A program made the position numbers and the translations under genes. The notes beneath the pieces were generated by a model. It saw only the letters and a list, made by a program, of their open reading frames with translations. It did no database searches and was not told the origin of the DNA. A stretch of 64,000 nucleotides of DNA, from NCBI RefSeq assembly GCF_022267315.1, contig NZ_JAIKLE010000030.1, positions 16,372 through 80,371 of the forward strand, in the 5' to 3' direction. The stretch is from Maribellus maritimus. GTDB taxonomy: Bacteria > Bacteroidota > Bacteroidia > Bacteroidales > Prolixibacteraceae. Below are positions 20,719 to 29,997 of the stretch, in pieces; positions within the stretch are counted from its first letter, which is position 1; each line of letters begins with the position of its first letter.

Positions 20719-23253
20719 TTACTTGTTTATTTGAATTGTTTTACTTTTTCCTTCCTGAATAAGCGCTTTGAATTTTTGGATTTTTGAACCGCCCATTGAA
20801 ATTCCGGCTAAATCCAATTTTCCATTCAAAACATTTAAGGTGATATCTTTATCGCTAACCCGGCAAGTTCCCCAGGCATATCCGTTACTCCAGAAATAGT
20901 TTCCGGGTTTGGAAGTGAATGCAATTGTTTTATCAATGGCTGAATAGTGAAATCCGGACAAAGCCAAAACGGCCGACCAGCTTGCCATTGCGCGCGCATA
21001 ATGATGTCCGCATTCAATCTCGTCAAAAGGATTGAGTTTTAAACCGTCGTAACGCGCGCGTATATTTTGAATTACCTGAAGTCCCTCCTTTTCCATTCCT
21101 TCGTAGAGCATTCCTGTTGCAGCCGTGTATTCAAAGCCAGTCATAACTTCCGAAAAGTATGGAAACGGAACCTTGGGTCGTCCTTTCGGCCAACTGGCCA
21201 TCAACAATGCTTCTGCATCGCCAAGCGCGAAAGAACGCATGTTGTTGAAATGGTCAGTCATCGTTTCCTTGTAATTGTATTTCAAAATGCTTTTCAGCGT
21301 AGTTTTCACGCGATCTGTAGGCGCCAGATATCCAAGTCCACAAATATGCGACATGTACTGGCCTACCAACTGATCCACCAGGCAACCTTTTGCCAGCTGG
21401 TATTTTGGCATATTCGGAGCAGAATAGTCGGTAATCACTTCTTTGGTTTTCAGAGCTAAAACCTGATGTTCGTAATATTCTCCATTGAACAAATTCCGGT
21501 CAGTCCACGCTGCTCCCGATTCATAAATACGCTCACACTTTTTTTGAAAACTTTTGTCACCCATGGCTTGTGCCATTTCTGAAGCAGCTTTTAAAGCGCC
21601 CAGATACCAAAATTGCATTTGTGGATTAGGCCCCGAATAATTTACATCCATAGTATTATGCTGACTGCCCTCCATAACGCCATCGGCATTTGCATCCCAA
21701 CCATCCTCAATCCAGGCATATTTCAATGCCAATTTTACATTTGGCCAGGATTTTTGCAAAAATTCAGAATTTCCGGACAGCTGCCAGTCGCGGTACATTT
21801 TCATAATAGTTCCCATTTGGCCGTCGGCAGCGGCTCCGCCACTTTGCGCTTTTATTAGCGGCAAACCCGCTCGGAAAGACATTTTTCCATTGCCTGCTGT
21901 GGCATAATTAAATTCCACATCGCGCATGGTTTCTGATAACTCTCCAAATAAAAAAGGAGTGGTCTGTTCATAATTCCAAACATGGGTGCAAGTTCCCGCA
22001 CAAGAGCCAGTTCTGTCCATGCAACCTTCCCAGCCCATTAAATGTCCGTCAGCAATTCGAAAAACCGTTTGCGAACGCAGTGTGCTCAAATTAAATAAGG
22101 CAGCTTCTTTTACAACTTCAGGTAAATCAGAATTCAGAAAGGCATTTACAAATTGAATTGTCTTTTTTTCCAATATTTCCAGGCGGGGTTGTGTTTTCTG
22201 AATAACATCCCAGGCATCTTTGTACTGCGTAGTGTAATAATTCCCAATTACTTCTTCCGACCACGCTTTTCGGTTTGGAAAATGCCAGGTGAGATAAAAC
22301 TGAAAAACTTTTTCACCTCCCGAAGGAATAGTTTGTTGTATTGACAGGGAAGCCATCGGGTCGTCATCTGCCTGTTCATCTTTTTCAACTAAAATGCCAT
22401 TTTTGCTAAAATCATCCCAAAAATCGAGAACTGCATTGCTCCAATCATTTTTCACAGAAGAAGTTCGATAAGAAACTTCCCCCTGAGTATCTGTTGTTAA
22501 AGCCATTGTTCCCCATGCCGGATCGTCCTCACTTATTTCTCCCGGCATAAAATAAATGCCACGCAAATTACTTTCTGAACGAAATTCATTTTTATTATTT
22601 TTGGCTCCTACATACACATTGTCTCCTTTCCAGTCGTTTCTATAATTTGAACCGTCTTTCCCAATAAAATTTCGGATTGAACCACAAACAGAAACTTTGA
22701 TTGATTTGTTTGATTTATTATGCACAACATAGCGCAAAACGGCAATTGGAATTCCACTGTCGTCAGCATTTGTCGGAATAAGCGGATTAAAAACTTTCAT
22801 TTTTACATCCACTGGTAAATTTTTGTCGGATAAGTTTACGCAACCAAAAGGATATGCAGCGTCAAAAGTCGCCGTTTCAAAACGCGGAATTCCATGATGA
22901 TCAGCCGGTCGGCCTTCCATGTGTTCATATTCCGAATTCAAAAGCGGCCCCATTAATCCACGGGTAACCTTCTTTTTACCATCGTTCATATATATAGAAA
23001 AGAATGGAGCATCGTTTCCCGGAACTACTGTGCTAAAACCTTTCGCGGGTCGGTTCATTATTTCCCAATCAACCAGCTGCCCACGACCATTTACCGAAAC
23101 GGTTCCTGTCCCGATTCCACCAATTGGCAAAGCTATTTTTGCAATATGGTTTTCATCGTAATGTTTTAATACCGGCCAGTCTGAAGCAATGACCGGTATT
23201 GATAAACTAATTACGATAAACACAAGTTGAAGTCCAATAATTTGTTTATTCAT
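20719..23253 (-). CDS. Glycoside hydrolase family 116 (GBA2-like)
   Basis: Secreted protein of 844 residues with a signal peptide (1-23). The N-terminal beta-sandwich starts with ALPIGGIGTGTVSVNGRG (41-58), diagnostic for GH116. The (alpha/alpha)6 barrel contains CTHVWNYEQ (422-430), giving the nucleophile Glu429, and HNTMDV (532-537), giving the acid/base Asp536. GH116 enzymes are retaining beta-glucosidases, beta-xylosidases or beta-N-acetylglucosaminidases. A bacterial secreted copy beside GH31 and GH29 fits removal of terminal beta-linked sugars from a branched glycan. Confidence 0.92.
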   Translation of the reverse strand: MNKQIIGLQLVFIVISLSIPVIASDWPVLKHYDENHIAKIALPIGGIGTGTVSVNGRGQLVDWEIMNRPAKGFSTVVPGNDAPFFSIYMNDGKKKVTRGLMGPLLNSEYEHMEGRPADHHGIPRFETATFDAAYPFGCVNLSDKNLPVDVKMKVFNPLIPTNADDSGIPIAVLRYVVHNKSNKSIKVSVCGSIRNFIGKDGSNYRNDWKGDNVYVGAKNNKNEFRSESNLRGIYFMPGEISEDDPAWGTMALTTDTQGEVSYRTSSVKNDWSNAVLDFWDDFSKNGILVEKDEQADDDPMASLSIQQTIPSGGEKVFQFYLTWHFPNRKAWSEEVIGNYYTTQYKDAWDVIQKTQPRLEILEKKTIQFVNAFLNSDLPEVVKEAALFNLSTLRSQTVFRIADGHLMGWEGCMDRTGSCAGTCTHVWNYEQTTPFLFGELSETMRDVEFNYATAGNGKMSFRAGLPLIKAQSGGAAADGQMGTIMKMYRDWQLSGNSEFLQKSWPNVKLALKYAWIEDGWDANADGVMEGSQHNTMDVNYSGPNPQMQFWYLGALKAASEMAQAMGDKSFQKKCERIYESGAAWTDRNLFNGEYYEHQVLALKTKEVITDYSAPNMPKYQLAKGCLVDQLVGQYMSHICGLGYLAPTDRVKTTLKSILKYNYKETMTDHFNNMRSFALGDAEALLMASWPKGRPKVPFPYFSEVMTGFEYTAATGMLYEGMEKEGLQVIQNIRARYDGLKLNPFDEIECGHHYARAMASWSAVLALSGFHYSAIDKTIAFTSKPGNYFWSNGYAWGTCRVSDKDITLNVLNGKLDLAGISMGGSKIQKFKALIQEGKSKTIQINK

Positions 23254-23273
23254 TTTTAGTTGGTTTAAGCTTT

Positions 23274-23759
23274 CTATTTTTCCTCATAATGCATTGAAAA
23301 TCTTTTTGGATACACATCCCTGTTTTTCGTTCCCATACAAATTCCCCGATTTACTTCACTGGTATCAGCATCGAAACTTATAGAAGGGCGATACAATCCG
23401 GGCGCAGCATGCAAATAAGGTGGAAGATTCTTTTTTACTATTGAAAAGTTAACACCATCTTCCCGGAAGTTAAACGATGAATTTATACTTGCCAGTGCGG
23501 CAACTCCGCCATTAATATTCCAGATAAGAACTTCGTGGCTTCTGTCTAAAATCGGCTTTTCGTATTTTTTGTACGGTCCTTCGGGAGAATCGGCAACAGC
23601 CAAACCAATTGCTGTTACACCTTTGTATTCAAACCAAACACTGTCGATTGATTTCTTTTCGGGAGAATCAACCACCGTTTTTTGTCTCTTTTCCCCGCAA
23701 GAAAAAGAGATAAAGACGATGGTTATTAAAACTAGTTGGTTTAAATCTAATCCTATCAT
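23274..23759 (-). pseudogene. GH117/GH43-like propeller lipoprotein, internally deleted remnant
   Basis: An open frame of 161 codons that joins an intact lipoprotein signal (FISFSC, Cys21) almost directly to the last propeller part of a GH117/GH43-like family: TAIGLAVADSPEGPYKKYE, then LIWNINGGVAAL and YRPSISFD. Full-length relatives have about 380 residues, with several propeller blades and the catalytic acids between these two parts. About 200 residues seem to be missing in frame, so catalytic activity is unlikely. It lies 20 bp upstream of the GH116 gene, so keeping the frame may protect translation of the operon. The family call rests on memory of this motif order. Confidence 0.6.
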
Positions 23760-24107
23760 TTAATATTTTTCTTTTCAGGCAGCCTACATTTACAAAAGAA
23801 CAAAAAACACGAAATTGGGACACCGCTGAGAACTTTATTAAATTATTTCTGGAAAAATCAAACTCATGAAATCGTGTAACTGTCTGTAGAGTAGTGTTGT
23901 GTGGTATGGGGTGTGCTTTTGAGTTTTTATTCTCCCGCCCGATAATTTTCGGGGGTTTTCTGTTAAATTATATTTTAATAATGCCCAGTATCTATACAAG
24001 CTATGAGCTTTATTCTTTTCTTTTAACCATTCTCTACATGCATTGAAATTGTCAAAAGTAACAGGTTAAAAATAAAGTTTGGATATTGTTTTTCTGTTAT
24101 GCTGCCT
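23760..24107. other. Intergenic stretch, no gene seen
   Basis: 348 bp between the GH29 gene and the truncated propeller gene. I see no coding segment. A short imperfect hairpin (CCCGATAATTTTCGGG, about 23938-23953) followed by a T-rich run could weaken transcription, but it is too short to call a terminator. Confidence 0.4.
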
Positions 24108-25865
24108 CTATCTAATCCTAAAAACCAAAGCAATATTGTATTCCGTTTCTTCAGGACAAATAATTTCCAGCCCGTCGTTAGTTTGTTCCCACTCCAAGGG
24201 CGAATCACATCCCAGCAATGAAACTTCAGCGATGGGATTCTCAAATAACTCGGCTTCTTTTCCCAACGATTTTATTGTCAATTTCTCCCCGGCTTCAGGC
24301 ACGATCATACAAAAAGCATAGAGCGAATTATTTTTGCCGACCGTAAAACGAAAATCTCTGGAATTAAATGTAAAATCGGCATGTTTCTGTGCAAAATTTC
24401 CACGCGGTACCACTTTTATTTGCCCGTTAATTGTATCGCCTTCGCCAAATTTTTTCCAGGCTTTACTTCCATAAACTGCTTCTCCATTTCGTTTCATCCA
24501 GTCTCCAATATTTTTAAGCATTTGCTGGCTGCCTTTATCCAGCGAACCATCGGGCAACAACGAAACACAAAGCGCAAAAGCCCCGTCGCGGGAAATATTT
24601 TCAACCAAATAACGAATTACAGAACCTGCATCGTAGGTAAAATTGGGTCCGTAAAACCAGTCCCCCATTGCCACTTCGGCGAACCAGGGTTGGTCTGTTT
24701 TTATATTTTGGGGAACACTACCTTCTTGTGTACTCACAATTCCACTTCTTGGCGGGCTAAATTTCACAACAGAAAAAGTGTTTACCTCTCCCCGCTTTGC
24801 GAGCGTCCGGTTATAATAATCGGCAATTACACGTTGCATGGCGTCACATTTGAAGCCCGTTCCCGACTTCAAGCCGGAAAAGGGCTGAGTTGAATTTCCA
24901 TCGGTGTAAATAAAATCAGGATCATAGTTTTCAACCACATCCATAATTCGTAAAGCCCACCATGTGGCATACCATTTTGCATATTCCAAATGCCGGGTAA
25001 AAATTCCTTTTGCAGGAGCGAACTCCACATCCAAACCTTTATATTCATTCAAGTTAATTGTGTAAAGCAGCCGAGGATCGTATCCTTCCCACCACTTTCC
25101 TTTTCCATCTTCCAGCGTAAGATTTGCATCGTAAGGAATACCGGCTTTCGGTGCAGTTTTGTCGCTTCCAAACGCAGGTTGGTACCACCACCACGTATAT
25201 TCATGATGAAAAGTAACGCCGTAGCGCATCCCCTCTTTTCGTGCAGCAACAGTCCACTCCTTCAGCAAATCGCGATGCGGCCCTAAATTGACCACATTCC
25301 ATGGTTGGTATTTCGAATTCCAGTTATCGAAATTATCGTGGTGAACACCCTGTAACAATAAAAAACGAGCGCCCGCATCATGATAAATTTTGGTCAAAGA
25401 AGCCGGATCTAGTTTAGCCGGATTCCAATCGCGCAAAATATCTTTGTAACCGGTTTCAGAAGGATGGCCAAAATCACGCAAATGATTTTCATAATGATTT
25501 TTAAAACGGCCATTCTGCATATACAAACGTTTCGCATACCAATCGCCACTTTGCCCGGCCGACTGTGCACCGAAATGGACCCAAATTCCGAATTTTGCCT
25601 CCCGCAACCAATCCGGTGCTCCCGGGTAATTTTCCGCAATCGATTCCCAGGTTGGGTGGAAAGGCCCCTCGGCGATAGGGAAATCCATTTTTACTTCGGG
25701 AAAATCATCGGGATTTCCCATTTCTACAGAGTTTGCCGGAAGCGGTTCGGGAATCTCTGGCATTGGAGGCAATTCTGGTAACGAGGATTTATTTTTCTGA
25801 CACGAATAATTCAATATTAAAATAAACAGAACCGGAATAAATGCTTTAGATAGTTGTAATTTCAT
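24108..25865 (-). CDS. Glycoside hydrolase family 29 alpha-L-fucosidase-like lipoprotein
   Basis: Surface or periplasmic lipoprotein of 585 residues; the lipobox Cys is residue 22 (LNYSC). The GH29 barrel starts with WLREAKFGIWVHFGA (86-100) and includes VHHDNFDNW (174-182) and FHHEYTWWW (219-227). Asp322 in IYTDGN is the expected nucleophile. GH29 enzymes remove terminal alpha-L-fucose. A C-terminal sandwich (about 480-585) follows. Its neighbours are a sulfatase and a sialidase-like protein, consistent with a sulfated fucose-containing glycan. Confidence 0.9.
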   Translation of the reverse strand: MKLQLSKAFIPVLFILILNYSCQKNKSSLPELPPMPEIPEPLPANSVEMGNPDDFPEVKMDFPIAEGPFHPTWESIAENYPGAPDWLREAKFGIWVHFGAQSAGQSGDWYAKRLYMQNGRFKNHYENHLRDFGHPSETGYKDILRDWNPAKLDPASLTKIYHDAGARFLLLQGVHHDNFDNWNSKYQPWNVVNLGPHRDLLKEWTVAARKEGMRYGVTFHHEYTWWWYQPAFGSDKTAPKAGIPYDANLTLEDGKGKWWEGYDPRLLYTINLNEYKGLDVEFAPAKGIFTRHLEYAKWYATWWALRIMDVVENYDPDFIYTDGNSTQPFSGLKSGTGFKCDAMQRVIADYYNRTLAKRGEVNTFSVVKFSPPRSGIVSTQEGSVPQNIKTDQPWFAEVAMGDWFYGPNFTYDAGSVIRYLVENISRDGAFALCVSLLPDGSLDKGSQQMLKNIGDWMKRNGEAVYGSKAWKKFGEGDTINGQIKVVPRGNFAQKHADFTFNSRDFRFTVGKNNSLYAFCMIVPEAGEKLTIKSLGKEAELFENPIAEVSLLGCDSPLEWEQTNDGLEIICPEETEYNIALVFRIR

Positions 25866-25941
25866 ATTAAAAGGATTAGGTTAATTACACAAACACAAGG
25901 GAATATATAATTTACGCCAAAAACTAAAACAACAATTTTTT

Positions 25942-27477
25942 TTAAATTTCATCGGGCCAGGGAACCGGCTCTCCCGATTCTTTGAATAACGGGCGCAGGG
26001 CGTCCATTTCTCTTAAATGCCGGCTTAACTTTACTGCAAGCTCTTCCACTTTTTCAGGATTATTTACTACCAGATTATTTTTTTCTCCAATGTCTTCAGC
26101 TAAATTAAATAACTCAAAATGCTGATCTTTGTACCAATAAATCAATTTCCAGTCGCCACTTCGAATTGTACTTGTAGTTCCAATACCAGGGCCACTTGCG
26201 CCCCACTTATTAGGGAAATGCCAGTATAAATCACGACCATCAGCAGTTGTTCCTTTCTGTTTCAGCATCGGAACAAAACTTTGGCCATCTACGACTTGTT
26301 TCGTTTGGTATCCACTAACACCTGCTATTTCGAGTATTGACGGGAAAAAATCTTCTATAATCAAATAATCGTTACAGACCGAACCAGCTTCGACTGTTCC
26401 CGGCCATTTTACAATCATTGGCTCCCGGATACCGCCTTCGTAAGCCGATCCCTTGCCGCTGTTCAGAGGTTTATTATGTGTATTAGGTGTTCCTCCCCTG
26501 CCATGTGCACTTAGTCCTCCATTATCCGACATGAACAGGATTATTGTATTTTCAGCAAGCCCTTTTTCATCCAGGTGATCCATTAAATCCCCCAGACTTT
26601 TGTCCATTCCTTCCACCATCGAAGCATAACGAGCCTCGGGTTCTTCAAGTCCCATTTCTTTATATTTCTGATAAAAAGGATTGTGAGGTTCGAGCGGGAC
26701 ATGCACTGCATAATGTGCCATGTAAAGATAAAAAGGTTTGCCGGCAGCAATTGCTGAATCCATAGCAGCTTCAGCTTCAATCGTCAATGCTTCCGTTACA
26801 TTTATATCTTTTCCGTGATATTTTTCCAGTCCGGGAATATCCCAGATAGTTCCTCCATTTCGCCAGGCCGCGCTAAAATTATGTATTCCCAAATAACTCC
26901 CTGGTCCTCCGGCACAATGACCTCCAATATTTACATCAAAACCGAGATTTAAAGGATTGGCACCGGGAGTATCTTTCGCTCCCCAATGCGCTTTTCCACA
27001 ATGAATTGTAAAATATCCATTTTGTTGAAGAATAGTGGGAAGCGTTGTTACTTCAGTACTTCTTTCTATGCCTCCAACTGGCTGAATTCCATTCACATTC
27101 CATTTCGGAAATACCAGGACATCATCTTCGTTGTCAGTTGTTTGATTTTTATATAAAGTCCAGTTGGTTACCCGGTGGCGGGCAGCATTCATTCCACTCA
27201 TAATACTGCAACGCGTTGGAGAACAAACACAACTCGCATAAGCCTGGGTGAATTTCATCCCATCGGCAGCCAACCGATCCATGTTTGGAGTATGAAATTT
27301 TTTATTGAGAGGTGTCTCTTCTTTCCAAAAAGGAACCGATGTGTCCTGCCACCCCATGTCATCAACCAGAAAAAAAATGATATTAGGTTGTTTTTCTTTG
27401 TTGCTATCGGAACATGCAGTCATTCCAAATACTACGATAAACAATGCGCAACAAATTTTTATAAAGTGAAATTTCAT
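25942..27477 (-). CDS. Type I (S1) sulfatase, lipoprotein
   Basis: Lipoprotein of 511 residues (lipobox Cys22 in GMTAC). The alkaline-phosphatase-like fold starts with IIFFLVDDMGWQD (33-45, metal-binding Asp39 and Asp40). The sulfatase signature CSPTRCSIMSG begins at Cys85, the residue converted to formylglycine by an anaerobic or FGE-type maturase. MSDNGG in the middle supplies further metal ligands. It removes sulfate esters from a glycan, and the exact substrate cannot be read from sequence. A decayed copy of its C-terminal part lies at 28742-29038. It is in operon order with the GH29 gene (76 bp). Confidence 0.93.
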   Translation of the reverse strand: MKFHFIKICCALFIVVFGMTACSDSNKEKQPNIIFFLVDDMGWQDTSVPFWKEETPLNKKFHTPNMDRLAADGMKFTQAYASCVCSPTRCSIMSGMNAARHRVTNWTLYKNQTTDNEDDVLVFPKWNVNGIQPVGGIERSTEVTTLPTILQQNGYFTIHCGKAHWGAKDTPGANPLNLGFDVNIGGHCAGGPGSYLGIHNFSAAWRNGGTIWDIPGLEKYHGKDINVTEALTIEAEAAMDSAIAAGKPFYLYMAHYAVHVPLEPHNPFYQKYKEMGLEEPEARYASMVEGMDKSLGDLMDHLDEKGLAENTIILFMSDNGGLSAHGRGGTPNTHNKPLNSGKGSAYEGGIREPMIVKWPGTVEAGSVCNDYLIIEDFFPSILEIAGVSGYQTKQVVDGQSFVPMLKQKGTTADGRDLYWHFPNKWGASGPGIGTTSTIRSGDWKLIYWYKDQHFELFNLAEDIGEKNNLVVNNPEKVEELAVKLSRHLREMDALRPLFKESGEPVPWPDEI

Positions 27478-27527
27478 TGTATAGGTTTATTTTAGTTTGA
27501 TTATTTCAAACCTCAAATTTTTGCAAC

Positions 27528-28727
27528 TTACTCCAGTTTTCCAAACATAATTCGTTTTTTTCCATTTTCAATATCACCTTGCGTTACAGAAAGCCAAATA
27601 CTTCCATTGTATTCATGGAAAGTTGGGTACTGAAATGATTTATCCGTTTTAAAACTATATTTTCGCTCCCAGTTTTTGCCGTCTCTTGAAACATCTACAT
27701 TAAACAAACAACGAGGAATTTCTTTTCCGTCAATCTGCGATTTCTCCTGCCATCCTAAATAATAAATACCGTTAAATTTATTAAATGTAGGCTTCGCATT
27801 GATTCCATTAACCACAAAATCAAAACGGTTGCTAAAATCCCAGCTTTTGCCATCTTTACTTTCCTGAAAAAGATAGTTGGTTCCGTCCCACTGTTGTCCA
27901 TCATTTCGGCAAATAGCCATCCAGGTTCCGTCGGGCAAACGATTAACCGATGACTCACTTAGCGCAAATTTTTTCGAATCTTTATAATATCCTAAAAGCT
28001 CAACAGTATCCAAAGTCGCGTTCATTTTTGCCAAGCCATTTTGTTTTGCCATAAAATTATTAACAGCAACATACGTTTCTCCGTCAAAATTTTTGAACGA
28101 GTCGAAAAGATAAAATCCCGCAGTTGGTTTTATGGTTGAATCTTCGCAGAAATACTGAGGTTGCATATCAAATACACCTTCGTCGGTTTTAAACTTCATT
28201 CGATAAATCCGGTCAATAAATGCTTCCTTTTCAACATCAAAATCCAGATACCAAATTTGCGACTGCCTTATTTCCGGTTGTTCAGACGCAAAAAAGCAAC
28301 GCAATGTTTTTGTATCTTTTTGAATGATTCGCGGAACAAAGCAAGCTCCCTCCGGCAATATATCATTTTCAAAAATTTGATTTCCCCTGGAAACTGGAAT
28401 GATTTTCTGAACATGTAAGGTTTTTAAATCGATAACAGACAATGTGTTGTAAACAAATGGCCAGTAGGGTGATTCACCGGGCATTGAATCGTTTACCATT
28501 GTAATGATGTATGCCTTGTTATCAAAACAAACAAATTCTGCATCGTGTGCGCCTTTTACCTGCGGTGCTGTAACTTTTACGAGGCCATCCATTACTTTAT
28601 CTCCTGCAGAATAAGAATCCCAGTTCTCAGGAAGAATCTTTTTAACACTTACGGAGTGTGAACACGAAATCAATAAACTAAACAGTAGTGCTGGTATAAT
28701 ATTTCTCATAGTCCATAATATTTTCAA
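27528..28727 (-). CDS. Sialidase-like beta-propeller lipoprotein
   Basis: Lipoprotein of 399 residues with an SC lipobox at about Cys22. The body has propeller repeats with Asp-box-like turns: SKDGKSWDF and SRDGKNWERK. Similar proteins are annotated as sialidase-like or exo-alpha-sialidase fold, but I cannot find the arginine triad and FRIP motif of true sialidases, so it may act on another sugar. It is the first gene of the minus-strand enzyme run. Met7 is an alternative start close to the signal peptide. Confidence 0.65.
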   Translation of the reverse strand: MKILWTMRNIIPALLFSLLISCSHSVSVKKILPENWDSYSAGDKVMDGLVKVTAPQVKGAHDAEFVCFDNKAYIITMVNDSMPGESPYWPFVYNTLSVIDLKTLHVQKIIPVSRGNQIFENDILPEGACFVPRIIQKDTKTLRCFFASEQPEIRQSQIWYLDFDVEKEAFIDRIYRMKFKTDEGVFDMQPQYFCEDSTIKPTAGFYLFDSFKNFDGETYVAVNNFMAKQNGLAKMNATLDTVELLGYYKDSKKFALSESSVNRLPDGTWMAICRNDGQQWDGTNYLFQESKDGKSWDFSNRFDFVVNGINAKPTFNKFNGIYYLGWQEKSQIDGKEIPRCLFNVDVSRDGKNWERKYSFKTDKSFQYPTFHEYNGSIWLSVTQGDIENGKKRIMFGKLE

Positions 28728-28741
28728 AGTCTTTGTAATAG

Positions 28742-29038
28742 TTAAATTTCATCATCTTTAAATAATTTGCCTAAATGCCGGCCTAATTTTATCGCAAGCT
28801 CTTCCACTTTTTCAGGATTCCTTTCTACCATGTTATTTTTTCCGCCAATATCTTCGGCTACATTAAATAATGCAAAAAGTTGATCTTTGTACCAATAAAT
28901 TAATTTCCAGTCGCCACTTCGAATTGTACTTGTAGTTCCAATGCCAGGGCCACTTGCTCCCCACTTATTAAGGAAATGCCATTATAAACTACGACCATCA
29001 GCAGTTGTTCCTTCCTGTTTCAGCATCGGAACAAAACT
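28742..29038 (-). pseudogene. Sulfatase C-terminal remnant, duplicate of the gene at 25942-27477
   Basis: The minus strand reads as the last roughly 98 codons of a sulfatase nearly identical to the intact one: NKWGASGPGIG, then STIRSGDWKLIYWYKDQ, then EKVEELAIKLGRHL, ending in a TAA at 28742-28744. A TAT-to-TAA change puts an in-frame stop where the intact gene reads DLYWHF, and the copy stops abruptly at 29038. The DNA match is visibly high over about 270 bp. About 40 bp near the 3' end are missing compared with the intact gene. This is a dead duplicate left by a past tandem duplication or deletion. Confidence 0.9.
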
Positions 29039-29296
29039 AAAAAATATAGACAGATGATTGTTATTTTCGCTGGGCGCTTAACAGGCAGTTTATTTTATCC
29101 GACAAAAAAATTGAATAAATTGTATTGTTTCTGTTTTTTTAAAATACAATAGAGAAACACTCCTGATAAATATTTTTCTATAGCTTATAAGCGTCACAAA
29201 CTATATTGCGTAATTCGTGAACAAATTGATGCTTCGGGCCGAAATAATGAAATGATCAATAAAAATATTATTTTTGCGCCAGCCTAACTGAACTAA
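29039..29296. promoter_or_regulatory. Upstream region of the plus-strand PUL operon
   Basis: 258 bp between the sulfatase remnant and the sigma gene. It is AT-rich without coding potential and must hold the promoter of the sigma-FecR-SusC-SusD operon. A segment near 29264-29275 (ATTATTTTTGCG) resembles the TAnnTTTG minus-7 box, but no clear minus-33 TTG at the right spacing was fixed. Confidence 0.35.
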
Positions 29297-29896
29297 ATGG
29301 GGGAAAAAAGCAACAATGATTTTTTTCTGTGGAGACGATTAAAAGCAGGTGACACAGAAGCATTTAACGAACTTTACAATCGTTATGCTGATATTTTATT
29401 CTCATTCGGACAATTGTATTCCAAGGATAAAGAAACCGTAAAAGACTGTATTCATGATCTTTTTTTTGAACTATACAAATACCGGAAAAACTTGTCTGAT
29501 ACCAACAATATAAAGAATTATCTATTTCTTTCTTTAAGAAGAAAAATCCAGACATCGAAGAATGTTAAGTTATCGCTGATTTATTCTGACAACATAACTG
29601 AATCAGAGAATAAATCGAACATATCTTTCCCCGACATTCATGACGGTGATGAAAACCTTGAAAGGCTTAAAATTGAGATTGCTCAACTTCCAGATCGACA
29701 AAAAGAAGCTTTAATATTAAGATTTCATTCTGAATTGTCTTATAATGATATCGCTGAAATAATGGACATATCCGTTGAATCAGTACGAAAAAATATCTAT
29801 CGCTCAGTAAAAACCCTACGGACCAAGCTGTCATCAGTAAATGATAAAAAATCAATAATTTTATTGCTATTTAAAATACTAATTGACAACACATAA
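29297..29896 (+). CDS. ECF sigma factor of the PUL
   Basis: Cytoplasmic sigma-70 family factor of 199 residues. Region 2 lies at about 22-90 (FNELYNRYADILFSFGQL) and region 4 at about 130-185 (LPDRQKEALILRFHSELSYNDIAEIMDISVESVRKNIYRS, a full helix-turn-helix). It is followed 101 bp later by a FecR gene and then by SusC/SusD genes, the standard cis-regulatory set by which a PUL senses its glycan. It is more distant from the other sigma factor at 9.8-10.3 kb, so the two circuits are probably separate. Confidence 0.93.
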   Translation: MGEKSNNDFFLWRRLKAGDTEAFNELYNRYADILFSFGQLYSKDKETVKDCIHDLFFELYKYRKNLSDTNNIKNYLFLSLRRKIQTSKNVKLSLIYSDNITESENKSNISFPDIHDGDENLERLKIEIAQLPDRQKEALILRFHSELSYNDIAEIMDISVESVRKNIYRSVKTLRTKLSSVNDKKSIILLLFKILIDNT

Positions 29897-29997
29897 CAAA
29901 TAAATGGCTTTTTCGTGCCAAATTTTTTCAATTTTTTTGAAGGACAGTGTCCATATTTCCTTCTTTTACTTCTTATAGTAATTAGTAAAAAGAAAAA

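Noticed and set aside
23931..23960. Terminator hairpin CCCGATAATTTTCGGG
   Set aside because: The stem is only about five base pairs and the T-run is interrupted.
27528..28727. True sialidase
   Set aside because: Asp-box-like turns are present, but the FRIP motif and arginine triad were not found, so only a sialidase-like propeller is claimed.
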